From Pyrenopolyporus hunteri (lineage: Eukaryota > Ascomycota > Sordariomycetes > Xylariales > Hypoxylaceae), in the NCBI GenBank assembly GCA_902806595.1, contig CADCXC010000037.1:2790001-2854000 (forward strand): a stretch of 64,000 bases of DNA. The letters run 5' to 3'. Positions 25,543-37,617 of this stretch are shown here, piece by piece. Each line of letters opens with the position of its first letter. Position 1 is the first letter of the stretch. The notes beneath the pieces were generated by a model. The model did not search any database, had not been told where the DNA came from, and saw only the letters and a program-made list of their open reading frames with translations. Made by a program: the position numbers and the translations under genes.

Positions 25543-26029
25543 ATGGCCGACCAGGAGCACACCTACAAGTTCAACGTCAGCATGAGCTGCGGCGGCTGCT
25601 CGGGCGCCGTCAACCGCGTGCTCGGCAAGTTAGAGGGTAGGTCTCCCTGTTTATCCCCCGTCCTCTCTTCCTCTTCCTCTTCCGCTTCTCCTTCCGCGAC
25701 ACACCCTCCCGTCGCAACCCCATAACCTTTCCTCTTTCGCGCGCGATAAGCGTTTCCTGCGGATACACTACGGCGAATAAGTAAACACCCAAAATAAATA
25801 AATATATAATATAAATCGAATGGATTGGAAATATAGCCTGCTAACAGCAGTCCCGCAAACAACAGGCGTCCAGAGCTACGAGGTCTCCCTCGAGAAGCAG
25901 GAGGCCCTCGTCGTGGCCAAGCCGGGCCTCGACTACGAGACCGTGCTCAAGACCATCAAGAAGACCGGCAAGAAGGTCAACTCCGGCTTCGTCGACGGCG
26001 AGGCCCGGAGCATCGAGGTCGCTGAGTAG
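25543..26029 (+). CDS. ATX1: copper metallochaperone Atx1
   Basis: Exons 25543-25636 and 25866-26029 give 85 aa. This is a cytosolic HMA-domain protein that carries Cu(I) to the Ccc2-type P-ATPase of the secretory pathway. The metal site MSCGGC (M-x-C-x-x-C, residues 14-19) lies after the first beta strand. The C-terminal half has the lysine-rich face (KTIKKTGKKV) used for docking to the ATPase, as in yeast Atx1. Length is usual for fungal Atx1. The 229-nt intron is the longest in the window and splits the codon after LEG; its CTAAC branch sequence lies about 24 bases before the CAG acceptor. Coding GC is clearly higher than in the surroundings. Confidence 0.93.
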
Positions 26030-27491
26030 ATGCGCTTTGCCTACCTACCTACCTATGTACCTATCTATCTAGGTACCGGTCGATGCCTGCATAGGTGGCC
26101 TGGCTGGGAGTCACGACGCCTTCCGAGTAGGTGGATTCGAGGGCTTGGCCTAGGAAGGGGTGGTGTTTGAAGTACCGCCTCTAGCCGAGGTGAACGGAGG
26201 TTTTATTTTTATTTTTATTTTTTATTTTTTCAAAATTCCCCTTAGAGAAGGAAGACGCGAAGACGGGGGAGACGCGGCGGTCTCCTCGCACGAGGCGTGC
26301 TTGCGCCGCTTTTCTTATTATGTAGTGGTACGCCTCTTTACATACCTCTCACGAGCGACGAACGACGACGACGATGGCCGATCCGGCTACGGGATGGCAA
26401 GGGTATTCCTTGTGGAAGTGCGCGGTTCGGTTGAGAGATACATAGCCCCGACATAGATCAATCTTGCGTTTATGCGATTCTGCGAGCAATAGAGAACCCA
26501 TCCGCCCCTTTGATGATGATGATGATGATGAGTGTTAGGAGGTGTTGTTACACGCACATGTATTTCCTGCTGGTCTGAGCTTGGGTAGGTACTCGGCGAC
26601 TCGGGTAATTAAGAGGTATGTTGTTGGTGACAGAGGCCTCGGTCTGTTTGTTACCTGGCAGGCATGTTGGTGTCTGCAAGGCGCTACTCGGCCGATCCGC
26701 GCATGCGTCCGTAGATCTCGTCCGTTGGTTTCGTCCGTTGCAATAGCCTATTGATGGATATGAAGTTTAGAACTACCTAGGTATGGCATAGAGACCTAGG
26801 TACCTATGCAAATCAGTTCGCCATCAAACCGCAATCATTCCGCTCGTAGATTTAGGAATACGATGGCCTTCAGCTCTAGAGCGGTCTTACTCTAATCCGC
26901 CGATCTTCGTGGACCTAGGCTCTAATTTCTCTACATGGAACTCAGCCGTACACTAGATTCAACAATTATCGTCTACAGGGCCCATTGTATCCGAGCTACC
27001 TATCCGATATTTCCCTTTCCTTTCCAATATAATACTGTGGCGGCCCTGTTCGAGCGGTCAAGAGCGACTTGTAGTCTCGTGACTTCATAACCATACAACC
27101 GGAACCATCCTAAGATTAAAATAGGTAATTACCTAGGTACTGGCTAACCACATCGCTTTGAACTTGCACCGTGATTTGGAATATGTCCAAACATTTTGAT
27201 TTTCCGGGTGCAATACCTCCATTGGTAGGTACTTCGGTACCTGGATCTTATCTACGTAAAAGGTTACGGAACGACATCAAGGCATGTATCCACGTACCCG
27301 GCTAGATATGTAGGTGCAGGTGTAATAGGGGGAACAGGTAGGTAATTAAGCACCAAGCCGCCATGAGCCATTTTTCTCAAAGCCAACTTTACTGCATGCG
27401 GCAAGCTTTATATACTATTACTTCCGGCTGCACTCCCAACCAACCGCACTAGCAAATCGGCACCCTCAGGGTGTCACATCAAGTCAAACAA
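26030..27491. other. intergenic, ATX1 to tRNA-Asp
   Basis: No gene seen. It holds ACCT/AGGT repeats right after the ATX1 stop, an AT-rich T/A run near 26205-26235, a TGA microsatellite and many TAGGTACC motifs (26775-26810, 27130-27145). Confidence 0.6.
26511..26531. repeat. (TGA)7 microsatellite
   Basis: Perfect trinucleotide run, non-coding. Confidence 0.85.
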
Positions 27492-27574
27492 TCTCGATTG
27501 GTCTAGTGGTCAGGATACCTGCTTGTCATCGCACAAGTACGCAGGTGGCCGGGGTTCGATTCCCCGATCGAGAG
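27492..27574 (+). tRNA. tRNA-Asp(GTC) with 11-nt intron
   Basis: The acceptor stem TCTCGAT pairs with ATCGAGA, followed by discriminator G. The D arm holds TGGTCTAGTGGTCA (A box), the T arm CGGGG-TTCGATT-CCCCG (B box). The anticodon stem CCTGC/GCAGG closes a loop with anticodon GTC at 27525-27527. The insert TCGCACAAGTA (27529-27539) lies one base 3' of the anticodon, the canonical position of nuclear tRNA introns. After removal, the loop is TTGTCAC and the mature length is 72 nt. A CATCG-TTTT stretch just after the gene is suitable for Pol III termination. Confidence 0.95.
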
Positions 27575-29097
27575 CATCGTTTTTCGTCTTTAATTTTACA
27601 AAAACTTTTTAATACTTTCGCTATACCGACATCACTGTTATTATTGTTGTTCTTTTTTTGCCTCTTCTTGTTCGGTCCCGTAGGTATTGATGTCGCAACG
27701 GCATCTGCGGTTGGGCTTCACGTTACCTTATGTTGGTTTAATGCGAAAATAGTTGCATTGCATTGCATCGGTTCTTTTTCTTCATTCTTCTTTTCCTCTT
27801 CGCATCCATAGGTTCGTGCACGATCTTCATGCGTTCGGGACTTGTTGTCTCGCCCGAAAGAATGGGTTTCCCGAGCGAATTTCTTGTGGTTTGTACATGT
27901 GAAGCTGATTTATGATAGATGATTTACACTCTTTGAGAGTTGGTTGGTATAAATTTCATTTGGAGTTACGCTGCCCGTATAGGTAGGTAAGTAGGTAGGT
28001 ACCGAATAGAGCGAACCACCGAGACATGTCTTCTAGCTAATATGCTTCTTTACCTTTTTTTTTTACCATAGCGAATGGACTACGAAAGGAAAGCTCGCGC
28101 AACCTCCCTCGTGTACTTTTGGTGGGCCGTGGGTAATATCACTTCCGCGGACGTATATATCTAGCTGTATGAGACGAGTTGATATATCTTATTACTTATA
28201 GCTTATTAATGTATTACCGCGTATTTAGAGAGCATCTGTTGAACAAGGATTAACTACCTACCTACCTAGGTGCGCTTCCTTACTAGCGTACGGCTCATCT
28301 ATGGTTCGAAAGAAGCGGTGGAAACTGACGTTTCACTCGGGTCCGTCTTGTTTCGTCCATCTCCGACGTTACCATTGGAAACTCAGCAGTTTGAGTTGGC
28401 TTTCCTAGTATAAACTAACACAAGTTGGGCGTTTCTATATCCTAAGATGCATACGTTAGTTGGTAAGACTGGCGGTGTTTGTTGTCCATTGTCCTTGGTC
28501 TCTCTATTTCTCTCTCCCTCCTGTTGAGAATTTGACCAGGGATCATCATACCTTAGTGTATTGGTTTGTTCTAATACGAGCGTGTGGCTCCCCCTGCCGG
28601 TCGAATATAGCCGTCGGGTTGACGGAATGCTTGACCTACACAATCTCCAATAATTAGTCCCCTGGAAGCTAAATTTCCCGCAAGGAACCCCATGGGGTCA
28701 AGTCCCGTTATCGATTCGGCCTCTGAGGCCCCGAGGTTTACAAGCAATTTGAGAAATTCGTGTGCGGGATGGGGGTTCCCGCTGTGGAAAACGATTGTGC
28801 TGCTATGTATATTACGCTATGATTGGCTTCAGATGTGCTAGATATTGGGTTGCCACGCGGGTTATAGAGTCGAAACTGGGCAACGGAGGCGTCGATAGAG
28901 GTTCTGACGAGACTGGACCTTCCTTTATGAAGAGCACGCCATTATCTAGTGCTCGAGAAGCTTCGCCGGGCCCTGGTGTAATGCTTGACTGCCTCTTAAA
29001 CTTGGACACTTATAATTCTGGTGTATCGTGCGTGTGTGGATGCCTTCCCACTGTGCAGCGTAGATCTTCCAGTTTTCAGCGACGATCTCCTATAACG
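27575..29097. other. intergenic, tRNA-Asp to LPMO
   Basis: T-rich sequence follows the tRNA. No gene is seen; an in-frame open stretch upstream of the LPMO start has no signal peptide or homology and is treated as leader. Confidence 0.6.
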
Positions 29098-30313
29098 ATG
29101 GCGCCTTCGAATTTCCTATCATCTATTGTTATTTCGGCCGTTCTCTCGGCCGCTAGCGTAAAAGCCCACGGCATTGCGAGCGCAATCGTAGTAGATAGCA
29201 CCTTGTAAGCTCAGAAGAATAGTACGCACACCCCTGGTGAACTCTCGGGCTGACGCTGAAGTGCAGCTACGATGGCTACAATCCAAGCTACCAGTGGAAG
29301 AACCCGCCTCCCACGGTGGTAGGCTGGTCTGTCCCAGACGACCTACAGTAGGTCTCTCCTATGGCAACGGTTACAACTAAAAAGACGTCTTGACCTGACG
29401 GGCCCGTGAATCGTATAGAAACACATTCATCGCCCCAAACCAGTTCAGCACCCCGGACATGGTATGTCACCTCGGCGCTAAACCAGCGGGCGCGGCAGCT
29501 CCCGTTAAGGGAGGAGACGTGATCGAGGTGCAGTGGACGCCATGGCCAGCATCGCATAAGGGGCCGGTCCTAGACTATCTCGCGAATTGCAACGGGCCCT
29601 GCGTGAGTATCCCGCTTACATGCAGCCTACCTAGGTATATAGAGGAACCTTACGAGACTAATGATCCAGGTAGGAAACCGCCGATAAGACTAAGCTCAAG
29701 TTCTTCAAGATCGGCGAGGCTGGTTGGGTGGACAAAGCCAGCGACCTCTGGGCGGCGAACGTACTCACCAGCAATAACAATAGTTGGCTCGTCCGGCTCC
29801 CCGAGGACATAGCTCCCGGAAACTACGTGCTACGCCATGAGATTATAGCGCTCCATGCTGCCGGTAACCCCAACGGCGCCCAGAGCTACCCTTTTTGCTT
29901 CAACCTAGCTATTGATAGCAAAGGAACCGCGAACCCTCCGGGCATTCCGGCAACTCAGTTCTACAAAGCGGATGATCCTGGCATTAGATTCGACCTGTTC
30001 TCGCACCCAACGGCCTACGTGATCCCAGGCGTAAGTCAGGCCTGATATCTCTCCGATTGTTGGCGTGCGTGATGCGACCTCGAAGCTAATAACGACGTTA
30101 CAGCCGGCCCTTTACAGCGGTGCGCTCCCCGTTAGCCAGACGAAGCCGGGCCCTATCACGGCCACGGCCACTGGGATCTACGAGTATACGGTAGCAGCGC
30201 ATGTTGAAGTCATAGCGACACCAACTGCAGCGGCGGCTGCAGCACCGACAACGCTAGTGCTTTCAGCTCGCGCTGCGTCCCCAGCGGTACCGGAAGCCAC
30301 CCAAGTGTTGTAA
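29098..30313 (+). CDS. AA9 lytic polysaccharide monooxygenase, secreted
   Basis: Exons 29098-29204, 29267-29347, 29419-29602, 29674-30030 and 30104-30313 give 312 aa. Residues 1-23 form a signal peptide ending in VKA; cleavage exposes His24, the N-terminal copper-brace histidine. The second brace His is H109 in the segment ASHKGPVLDY; H185, Q194 and axial Y196 (QSYPFC) complete the AA9 copper site. GPCETADKTKLKFFK (from 122) and VIPGPALYSG are classic family motifs. The enzyme oxidatively cleaves cellulose or related beta-glucans outside the cell. There is no CBM1; instead a 60-residue Ala/Thr/Pro-rich tail follows. The third intron ends in CAG-GTAG; only the downstream AG keeps the frame. 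All introns are 62-73 nt with good branch sites. Substrate and regioselectivity cannot be read from the sequence. Confidence 0.93.
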
Positions 30314-31660
30314 CAGCGGCCGAGATGGGGGCGTGAGGCGAACCTATATTAGTATTCACCAAACGTCGATGTGATCTCATAGAGTATAGGTAGTAGCCAC
30401 CCTCCATCACGGATTGGGGGGCTTTTTTTGGGGTAGTTGTAATCCCATTACCGTCTTGAGACGTATTCGACCAAGATGCATCAAGAGACACATGAAGAAG
30501 TTACTGCGGTGTGAGATTTTAAGGCGGAAAGTGTTCCGGTTAGGCGTCAGCATTAAAGCTGTTCGACTAGACCCTGGCAGGACCAAGCTTTGTCGTTATG
30601 AGAAACTCGTCACAAATATTTCCCTCCTTCGCACTTCTACTTACGCCTTGCACTAGAGTCGGCGTCGCCGTAAACCTGGATGAACGTACCTATATATGTA
30701 GTCGGTCGTATTCAATAACCTCGTCGAGGTCCCATGCTATTGATACGCGTCTTTGTCGTTCGTCTTTGTTTCCCTTCATCCTAGTCGCCACGCGCTTGAC
30801 CCGCCAGACTGGGATAGGATCGCACGGACGACCAGGATGCGTGCCCTCTTGGCCTCTAGGGGGTTCACGGCGCAACTATGCGTGCTTACTGCCAGAGCAT
30901 AATGCAACATCTTTAATTTATTGTTCTGCGGACTGCTGAAACGAAAGCAGCCGTCGTGGTGACCAGAGCACAGATGATCCATACAATCGGAAATGACGAT
31001 GAGCCTTGGCGCCGCCGACGTTGGAGGCATGCGTGCTTATGCTACCCTTCAATCGGCCGAGAGCAAGAGGGGACTGCCGGAACAGAAGAACCAGGCCCGT
31101 GAATGGTCGTCCTCTTCTTGAAGAATCCTTGGCGCTCCCCAGAATGGAGACGCAGACCGGGATATTATCACGTGGCGCGCTTATATTCCTGGTCGACGCC
31201 CTTGGACCTTTCCCAGGTAGGAATGTCTAGAGAAGTAATTAGCGTGCGTACAAATTAGTACGTGCTCTGTAATGCTGTTGTTGACAGCGGTGGGAACCTG
31301 CTGAAAAGTACGATCCCTGGTAGCTTGACTCCATAGCAGCCTACCTTACCGAGTTCCAACACCGACATGGGCTAGGGTTGGACGGGTTCGATGGCAAGCT
31401 AGCTAGGCTTAGAATCCTCCCAATTGATGTCTTACGTTATTTTCCCTTCTTGAAACTTTTGTTTGATACGAATAGTTGCGCGGTTGTGTGCTCAGAAGAG
31501 CCTAAGGTTACTAGTAAGTATGGTTAACTGCTAGATGCCCCGTTCGATAATGCTTTAACATCGTCGTGGTCTGGCCCAGACTCGCGCAACTCCATGATTC
31601 GACTCGATTGCCACTGAGCCCGCCAAACTTATTGGAAGTCGGCTACGCATACGAATATCA
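30314..31660. other. intergenic, LPMO to Zn2Cys6 gene
   Basis: No gene seen. Both neighbours point the same way, so the region is the 3' end of the LPMO plus the promoter of the regulator. Confidence 0.6.
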
Positions 31661-34153
31661 ATGGAGGCCGGGAAACCATCGCCGGACACTAGGAGCCCTG
31701 CCTATAAATTTGTAGCGCCCAGCCGAAGCGTGAAACGGCCGCGTCCGGTCAAGAGTTGTTTAGAATGTCGAAAACGAAAGCTCAAATGCGACCGAGCCAC
31801 GCCGTGCTCACAATGTCAGAAGGCTCAGCGTATATGCCGGTACGCGGCCGAAGGCGAGGCGGTCAGCTTGAGCGACGGCTCGGACGGGGAAGCGTCTGAG
31901 AGAAACACTAAACGAAACCGTGCTGCGGTAGGCCCGGAATCAGGCCAGCGCGGTTCTGGCTACGAGGCCGTACTCGAAGACCATACAGTCCGACTCGAAC
32001 GGCTAGAAGGGCAGTTGTTTTCAAGAACCTCCTCTGTTGCGGGGTCTACCAGCCACGCTCAACACCGTCCCGCAGCACCGTCGCTAACAATTCGCGGCTT
32101 AACGGTGAAGGGAGGCTTACGAACGCGCTTCTTCGGTCAAAGCAGCACCCGGGTACTAGTGAATCTGGTGAGCCGCTCTTCATTCGACATGCTCTCCTAT
32201 TGTCGTATTAACCGCCCCAACTAATTCCGCCGTAGTTTGATGAAGCGAAAGACTTCATGTTTAGCAGAAACAAAACCAGCGACATCAAGGACCTGTTCTT
32301 AAACATCCAGAAGATCCACAAGACTCTTCAGGATGAACATCGCAAGGTTACCGCGCCGATTACGGTGTTCGTTGACTCGATGACGCCAATCCAGAAGCGA
32401 ATGGCCGACGTCTTGCCGAGTAGAGCTGTCTGCGACACCCTGCTCGACTTCTACCTAAAAGGATCTGAGAGCATCTACCGGGTCCTCCATATTCCCACCT
32501 TTATGATGCAATATAACCAGTATTGGGAGGGTAAACCTCAACACGAATCATTCCTGCCGCAGCTCCTCTCAATTATGTGTATTGGATATCGGTATCGCGG
32601 GGCCGGCAAAGGGCAATCTCACGATCGAGAAGGAATCCACATACCCACGGCTAGCTCTCTCGTAAGAGCCTGGCTCGACAGCCTTCGGGGCAAGCAACTA
32701 GTCGAGTTCAGCACGCTCCAGGCGGAGGTCCTCCAGCTCATGGCTCAGAGAATGATCAATCCACAAAATCAGGAGTCCTGGGCGCACCTCGGTCTAATCG
32801 TTCGCATGGCGATGACTATGGGCTTCCACCGAGACCCCTCCGAATTCGCGCAAAGGATACCCCCGTTTTGGGCCGAGCAGAGAAGAAAGCTTTGGTACAC
32901 GATACTCGAGTTCGACGTGCATATGTCCATGCAATGCAATCTCCCTTGTTGCATCCGAGAGGGTGATTTCACTTGCCGACCACCAAGGAACCTCAACGAC
33001 GACGATATTCATCCGGGTATAGAACATCTCCCCCCTCCAAAGCCGATCGATCAGGATGTGAACTCGCGCGTCCAAGTGTTTGCCGCCAGCACACTCCCTA
33101 TGCGATTCAAGGTTGTCGATTTGATCAACCGTACGGATAACCTCCAGGACTACCAGCAAGTCCTGGAGCTCGGCAATGAGCTGGAACGGGTCTTTGAGGA
33201 CATAAGGTATATTGTGCCGACGACGCACTCCAACGATATGCAAGAGGTCCGGCGACGATGGATGACGAGAGTCGTCCTAGACATGCACTGTCGACGGCCC
33301 TTATTAGCGCTATACAGGCCCTTCGCCTTGGGGAGCGTGGACGTTCCCCAGCAGATCGTTACGGGATATCTCAGATCGTCTATGATATTGCTCTCCTACC
33401 TGGACGAACTGGATCCGGCCTCTCCCGACTACCACCACATCTGGCACTTGCACCAGTTGATCTTGAAACAAGAGATTCTCCAGGCTGCTTTTAGTCTTTG
33501 TTATTATATCAAGCAGGTTACACACGCTTCCGCGTCGCCATCGCCGGCACCGTCAGATCTGGGTTCAGGCGCCAGATCGGAGTCCGCGGAGGAGCCGTAT
33601 ATTATCGCCACCGAGAGTTCAGCCTTGGTATCTCTACCGCGGTTGAAAAGTGCCGTACAAAAGGTGATAGACACCCAGCTTCAGAGGATACGGGAGATCG
33701 GGACCGACTTGAGAGACATAGTCTCGCTTACTGTCGTATTCAATACCTGTCAAGGGGGGACGCCGGAGCAGAAGAGAGAAGCTATTAAAGCTGGCATGCA
33801 AGCGATTTTAGACGCAGGTCTGCAGGCAATACACACCAGCCGGGAGAACATTGCTTCGATGCCGGTAAGGGACCCTGCCATGAGTGTGTTCCTGGGGCGT
33901 TATTTGACTATTTCTCGATAGATTTTACCGCCGGCGGCGTCGATGCGGATGCATATGATGCACACGAATCCGAGCTTCATGGGCCACCCGCAAACTTTCA
34001 TGGCGCCACCGGACGCCACAGCTTCTGTATGTTTCCGTCCGCCCTGTACCGACTTGGAGGCGAATCTAACCAGATAATCTTTAGGCAAACGACGACTTCG
34101 CCGCAATGTTCGACATGGAATTTTGGAATCCCTTCCAGCCAGGACGGGACTAA
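31661..34153 (+). CDS. Zn2Cys6 fungal transcription factor
   Basis: Exons 31661-32167, 32236-33864, 33922-34026 and 34085-34153 give 769 aa. The binuclear zinc cluster has Cys at 33, 36, 43, 49, 52 and 59 (spacing 2-6-5-2-6) after a basic start KRPRPVKSC. A middle region with a fungal_trans-like core includes SLVRAWLDSLRGKQLVEFST and WAHLGLIVRMAMTMGFHRDP (about residues 305-370). The C-terminal tail DDFAAMFDMEFW, encoded by the last two short exons, is acidic and aromatic, as in activation tails of this family. It is nuclear and DNA-binding, usually recognising CGG triplets. Target genes cannot be deduced. It lies just downstream of the AA9 gene, so a local role is possible but not shown. If the third intron were retained, the protein would end after 561 residues. 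Confidence 0.9.
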
Positions 34154-35086
34154 GTCTTACCACGGCGGATCTGGTGCGGTCTCCAAATGATGGGCGGCAC
34201 CCAACCCCACGATAGCGCTACATGGTATCGAGAAGCTAGACGGCTCGGCCGCTATATATATAGCGAACGCTAGCGCATATTTTCGACTCGTTATAGTATA
34301 TTTTAGGCGGTCTTTAGTAGGATAACGGGATCATCACCCCAACGGACGCTAAATACCCTTGGTAAGGCGGAATTTATGGAGTATATTAGATGCATGGCTC
34401 GAAAGGACGTGGCACGGGACGGGATATTGTCACCTAAAAATTTATGAGATTTGTTAAAAAGTTGAAGAGGTTTAAGTTCCAACTTCCAAGTTCCAGACCA
34501 GGGGATTGCAGCTTCGAATGTGAGAGCCCTACACATGGTATGGTACATGCATATACCTACCTACCTATGTACCTCGCAGGTCAGGGTACCTAAGGTTCCT
34601 TTGTGGTACAGGGCGCCACCTCCGTACCTCAACTCCGGAGTTACAATAGGGGCAGGTACCTAGGGCTAAGAACCTGCTAAAGCTACATGTATGCTAGAGG
34701 CGCCGATTCGGGTAATGCCTCGGCTCTAGTGGTGGGTGTATAACCGCTAGCCAAGGCACGCCCCGCCTCCTCGAGGACCCGTGGGGAAGCTGAAGCTCTT
34801 TGTGCTATATATCCACGTCTCCACAGCCCTTGCATGAGCGCTGGGAGCCAAGCTTGAACACCAGATTTATATAAAGTTTAGTAGGATTTAGTTAGAGACA
34901 ATGTCTCTTTAAACATTCCAATCCACTTTTGGAACATTACATCTACCTAATCTAGCGTTACCCATCCAACGAGACACCTTATATTTAAGGGTAATTTAGT
35001 TCAGTAGCATCTTGAAATCATCTACACGCCCATCTACACACCCGTCTTCGATATCTCCAACATAAGAGTAGATTCACCAATCCAAA
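34154..35086. other. intergenic, Zn2Cys6 gene to thiolase
   Basis: No gene seen. A perfect 14-bp AT-rich palindrome GCTATATATATAGC sits at 34251-34264, and TATATAAAG occurs near 34868, about 220 bases before the thiolase start. Confidence 0.6.
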
Positions 35087-36644
35087 ATGCCGGCCAAGCA
35101 GAAGCAGCCCGTGTACGTCCTGGGCGTGGGCATGACCAAGTTCCTCAAGCCGCGCGGCAAGGTCGACTACACCGAGCTCGGCTTCGAGGCCGGTGTCAAA
35201 GCCATGCTAGACGCCCACATTAACTACGACGACGTCGAGCAGGGCATCGCCTGCTTCGTCTACGGCGATTCCACCTGCGGCCAGCGCGTCTTCTACCAGT
35301 TCGGCATGACCCAGATCCCCATCATCAACGTCAATAACAACTGCTCCACCGGCTCTACAGGCCTCTCCATTGCCCGGAACACTATTGCTCTCGGTGGTGC
35401 CGACTGCATCCTCGTCATCGGCTTCGAGAAGATGATGCGCGGCAGCCTCCAGGCCTTCTTCAACGATAGAGAGAACCCTCTCGGCACCACGCAGAAGATG
35501 GTGGAAGTGACCCGGGGTTATACAAACGCCCCTAGTGCCGCGCAGATGTTTGGTAACGCCGGCCGCGAATGTACGTCCCTCTGTACCCTTACCTGGCTTG
35601 TCTCGGAAGCTGGGATTTCCTAATTAGACAAACACTACTCGGACCGCCACCCAAAAAGCAACCGCTAACTCTCATTCCCGCAGATATGGAGAAGTAGGCA
35701 TAAACACCACACCGTAGCAAAACGCTTTCTGAAAGAAAGCCGAACTAACCATTCATCGTAGGTACGGCGCGAAGCGAGAAGACTTTGCAGAGATTGCTAG
35801 GGTCAACCACGAACACTCTTCTCATAACCCGTACGCGCAGTTCCAGGATGCTTATACACTGGAGCAGATCATAGAGTCGCCCATGATCCATGAACCCCTC
35901 ACCAAGCTGCAATGCTGCCCCACATCCGACGGTTCCGCCGCTGCCGTCCTGGTCTCGCAGGACTTCCTCGACGCCAGGCCCCATCTAAAGGACCAGGCTA
36001 TCTTGATCGCAGGCCAGTGCTTATCCACCGATTCTCCAAACTTGTTCTCGCGCAGCGCCATCGACTTGATTGGCTACGACATGACCAAACGCGCCGCCGA
36101 AGTCGCCTTGCGGGAGGCCGGGATCTCCCCTGCGGATGTCCAGGTCGTCGAGTTACACGACTGCTTCTCGGCAAACGAGATGGTGACGCTAGACGCGCTA
36201 GGGTTGTGCCAGCCAGGTAAGGCCCATGAGATGGTGCGCCGCGGCAACATCACGTACGGCGGTAAGTACGTCGTTAACCCATCCGGCGGGCTCATTTCCA
36301 AGGGCCACCCTATCGGCGCCACGGGCCTAGCCCAGTGTGCGGAGCTTGTCTGGCACCTTCGCGGTTGGGCCAACAACCGCGTTGTCCCGCACACCCGGTA
36401 TGCACTCCAGCATAACCTGGGGCTCGGTGGTGCCGTCGTCGTCACTGTGTACAGCCGTCCCGACCGTGCTGAGGCTCCCAAACGCGACTCGGCCACTGTC
36501 GCAAAAGTCACAGGCCTTGGATATAACCCTGCTATCGAGGCGAAAGGGTTCACTACCGCCCAATGCAATGCGGTGCTCAGCAAAAAGGCTTCCAGCGCGT
36601 GGGCGTTGCAGGATACTAGGAAGAAGGTGGAGGCAAGGTTCTAA
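35087..36644 (+). CDS. SCPx-type thiolase (sterol carrier protein X-like acetyl-CoA acyltransferase)
   Basis: Exons 35087-35570, 35684-35693 and 35762-36644 give 458 aa. The exon 2 length of only 10 nt is required to restore the frame (EYMEKYGAK). Thiolase features are the acyl-accepting Cys86 in NNNCSTGSTG, the HDCFSANEM motif (His297), and GHPIGATG (His347). The C-terminal CxG motif of classical thiolases is replaced by HNLGLGGAVV, as in the SCPx branch. There is no SCP2 lipid-binding domain; the length fits a stand-alone SCPx thiolase. It probably acts in peroxisomal beta-oxidation of branched or long acyl-CoA. The protein ends in ARF, which resembles a PTS1 but has Phe at the last position, so targeting is uncertain. 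Flanking introns are 113 and 68 nt with CTAAC branch sites. Confidence 0.9.
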
Positions 36645-37320
36645 GCGTGAGACTTATCTACCTAAGATTAGGTATTCATCTGGATTGAGTAGATAGGTAA
36701 ATGTCCCATTTAAGATAACGCAAGGCGCCTACTTAACTACCTACCTAGGTATGTATTTGGTTGAAATTCAGATTAGTGGAATTGGCGGGCTGGCTGGGGT
36801 CAAGGTGCATTGGCAATCCGGGTCGATGTGGTTTATAGGGTTTTGCGGCGCGCTGTAAAGTTTACTAGAGCCATGTATAATGATAGGTTTTTCTTGGGAA
36901 CTGTCAAGCTGCTTGGTAGGTACCTAGTTCAGCGCTTATGTATATGTAGACACGGGTATGATACTTCGGTTATATTGCTTTTGCATGGTGACGAGACGTT
37001 CTGAGTTGTTAGGTGGATAGTAGTGGGATATAGGGGGAGTAAGCGAGCCGTCGTCAACCCGGTCCTTAGAATTATAAAGGGGCAACTAACCCCATGGGAC
37101 ATTCATAAGCCTATAATAGGAGTTCAAATTAGAAGTTATGCTATATATTATAAAAAATGTTAAAGGTTGTTTCACGCTAATGTTAAAGTTACGTTCCGCC
37201 GTAACTTGTCTTTAAATAATTAAAGACGGCTACGGTTTTCCTTTAGTTTTAAACGCTTATTTTAAACACATTAGATTTATTTTTTATTATTTAAACTCTT
37301 CGAAATATAAACTTTTTCGA
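36645..37320. other. intergenic flank left of the retroelement
   Basis: No gene seen. The last 200 bases become AT-rich but keep C in CA and CT contexts, unlike the element. Nested inverted repeats occur at 37188-37230 (GTTACG/CGTAAC, GCCGT/ACGGC, and GTCTTTAA/TTAAAGAC at 37208-37227). Confidence 0.6.
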
Positions 37321-37325
37321 GGTAT
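37321..37325. repeat. 5-bp target-site duplication (left copy), GGTAT
   Basis: GGTAT lies immediately before the left LTR and recurs immediately after the right LTR (44333-44337), as expected for integrase-mediated insertion. Confidence 0.75.
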
Positions 37326-37617
37326 TATAATAAAAGCTTTTAATAAAAAACTTAAATTATATTAAATTCATTTAATAATTTTTTTTAATTTTAAAAGTTA
37401 TAATTCCTTTTTTTTAATAAAAATAAAAGTTTTTAAATATAAAATATTAATTTAAATCGATATTAAAAACATTTTAATTATTCGATAAATTTATTAATTA
37501 TAAATATATATATTATAAAAATTATTAAATTATTTTTTTATTAATAAATAATTTATAATTATTTTTTATTATTTAAAATTTATATTATTTTCGTATATAA
37601 TTTTAATACGTATAATA
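37326..37617. repeat. left LTR (292 bp)
   Basis: Aligns base for base with 44040-44332. Differences are overwhelmingly C/T and G/A, with the left copy carrying T or A. It starts TATAATAAAA (a TG start would read TA after RIP) and ends CGTATAATA against CGTATGACA in the right copy. Confidence 0.85.

Noticed and set aside
28762..29097. Longer N-terminus for the LPMO by an in-frame upstream start
   Set aside because: It would bury the signal peptide and the N-terminal copper histidine; the ATG at 29098 gives a perfect secretory start.
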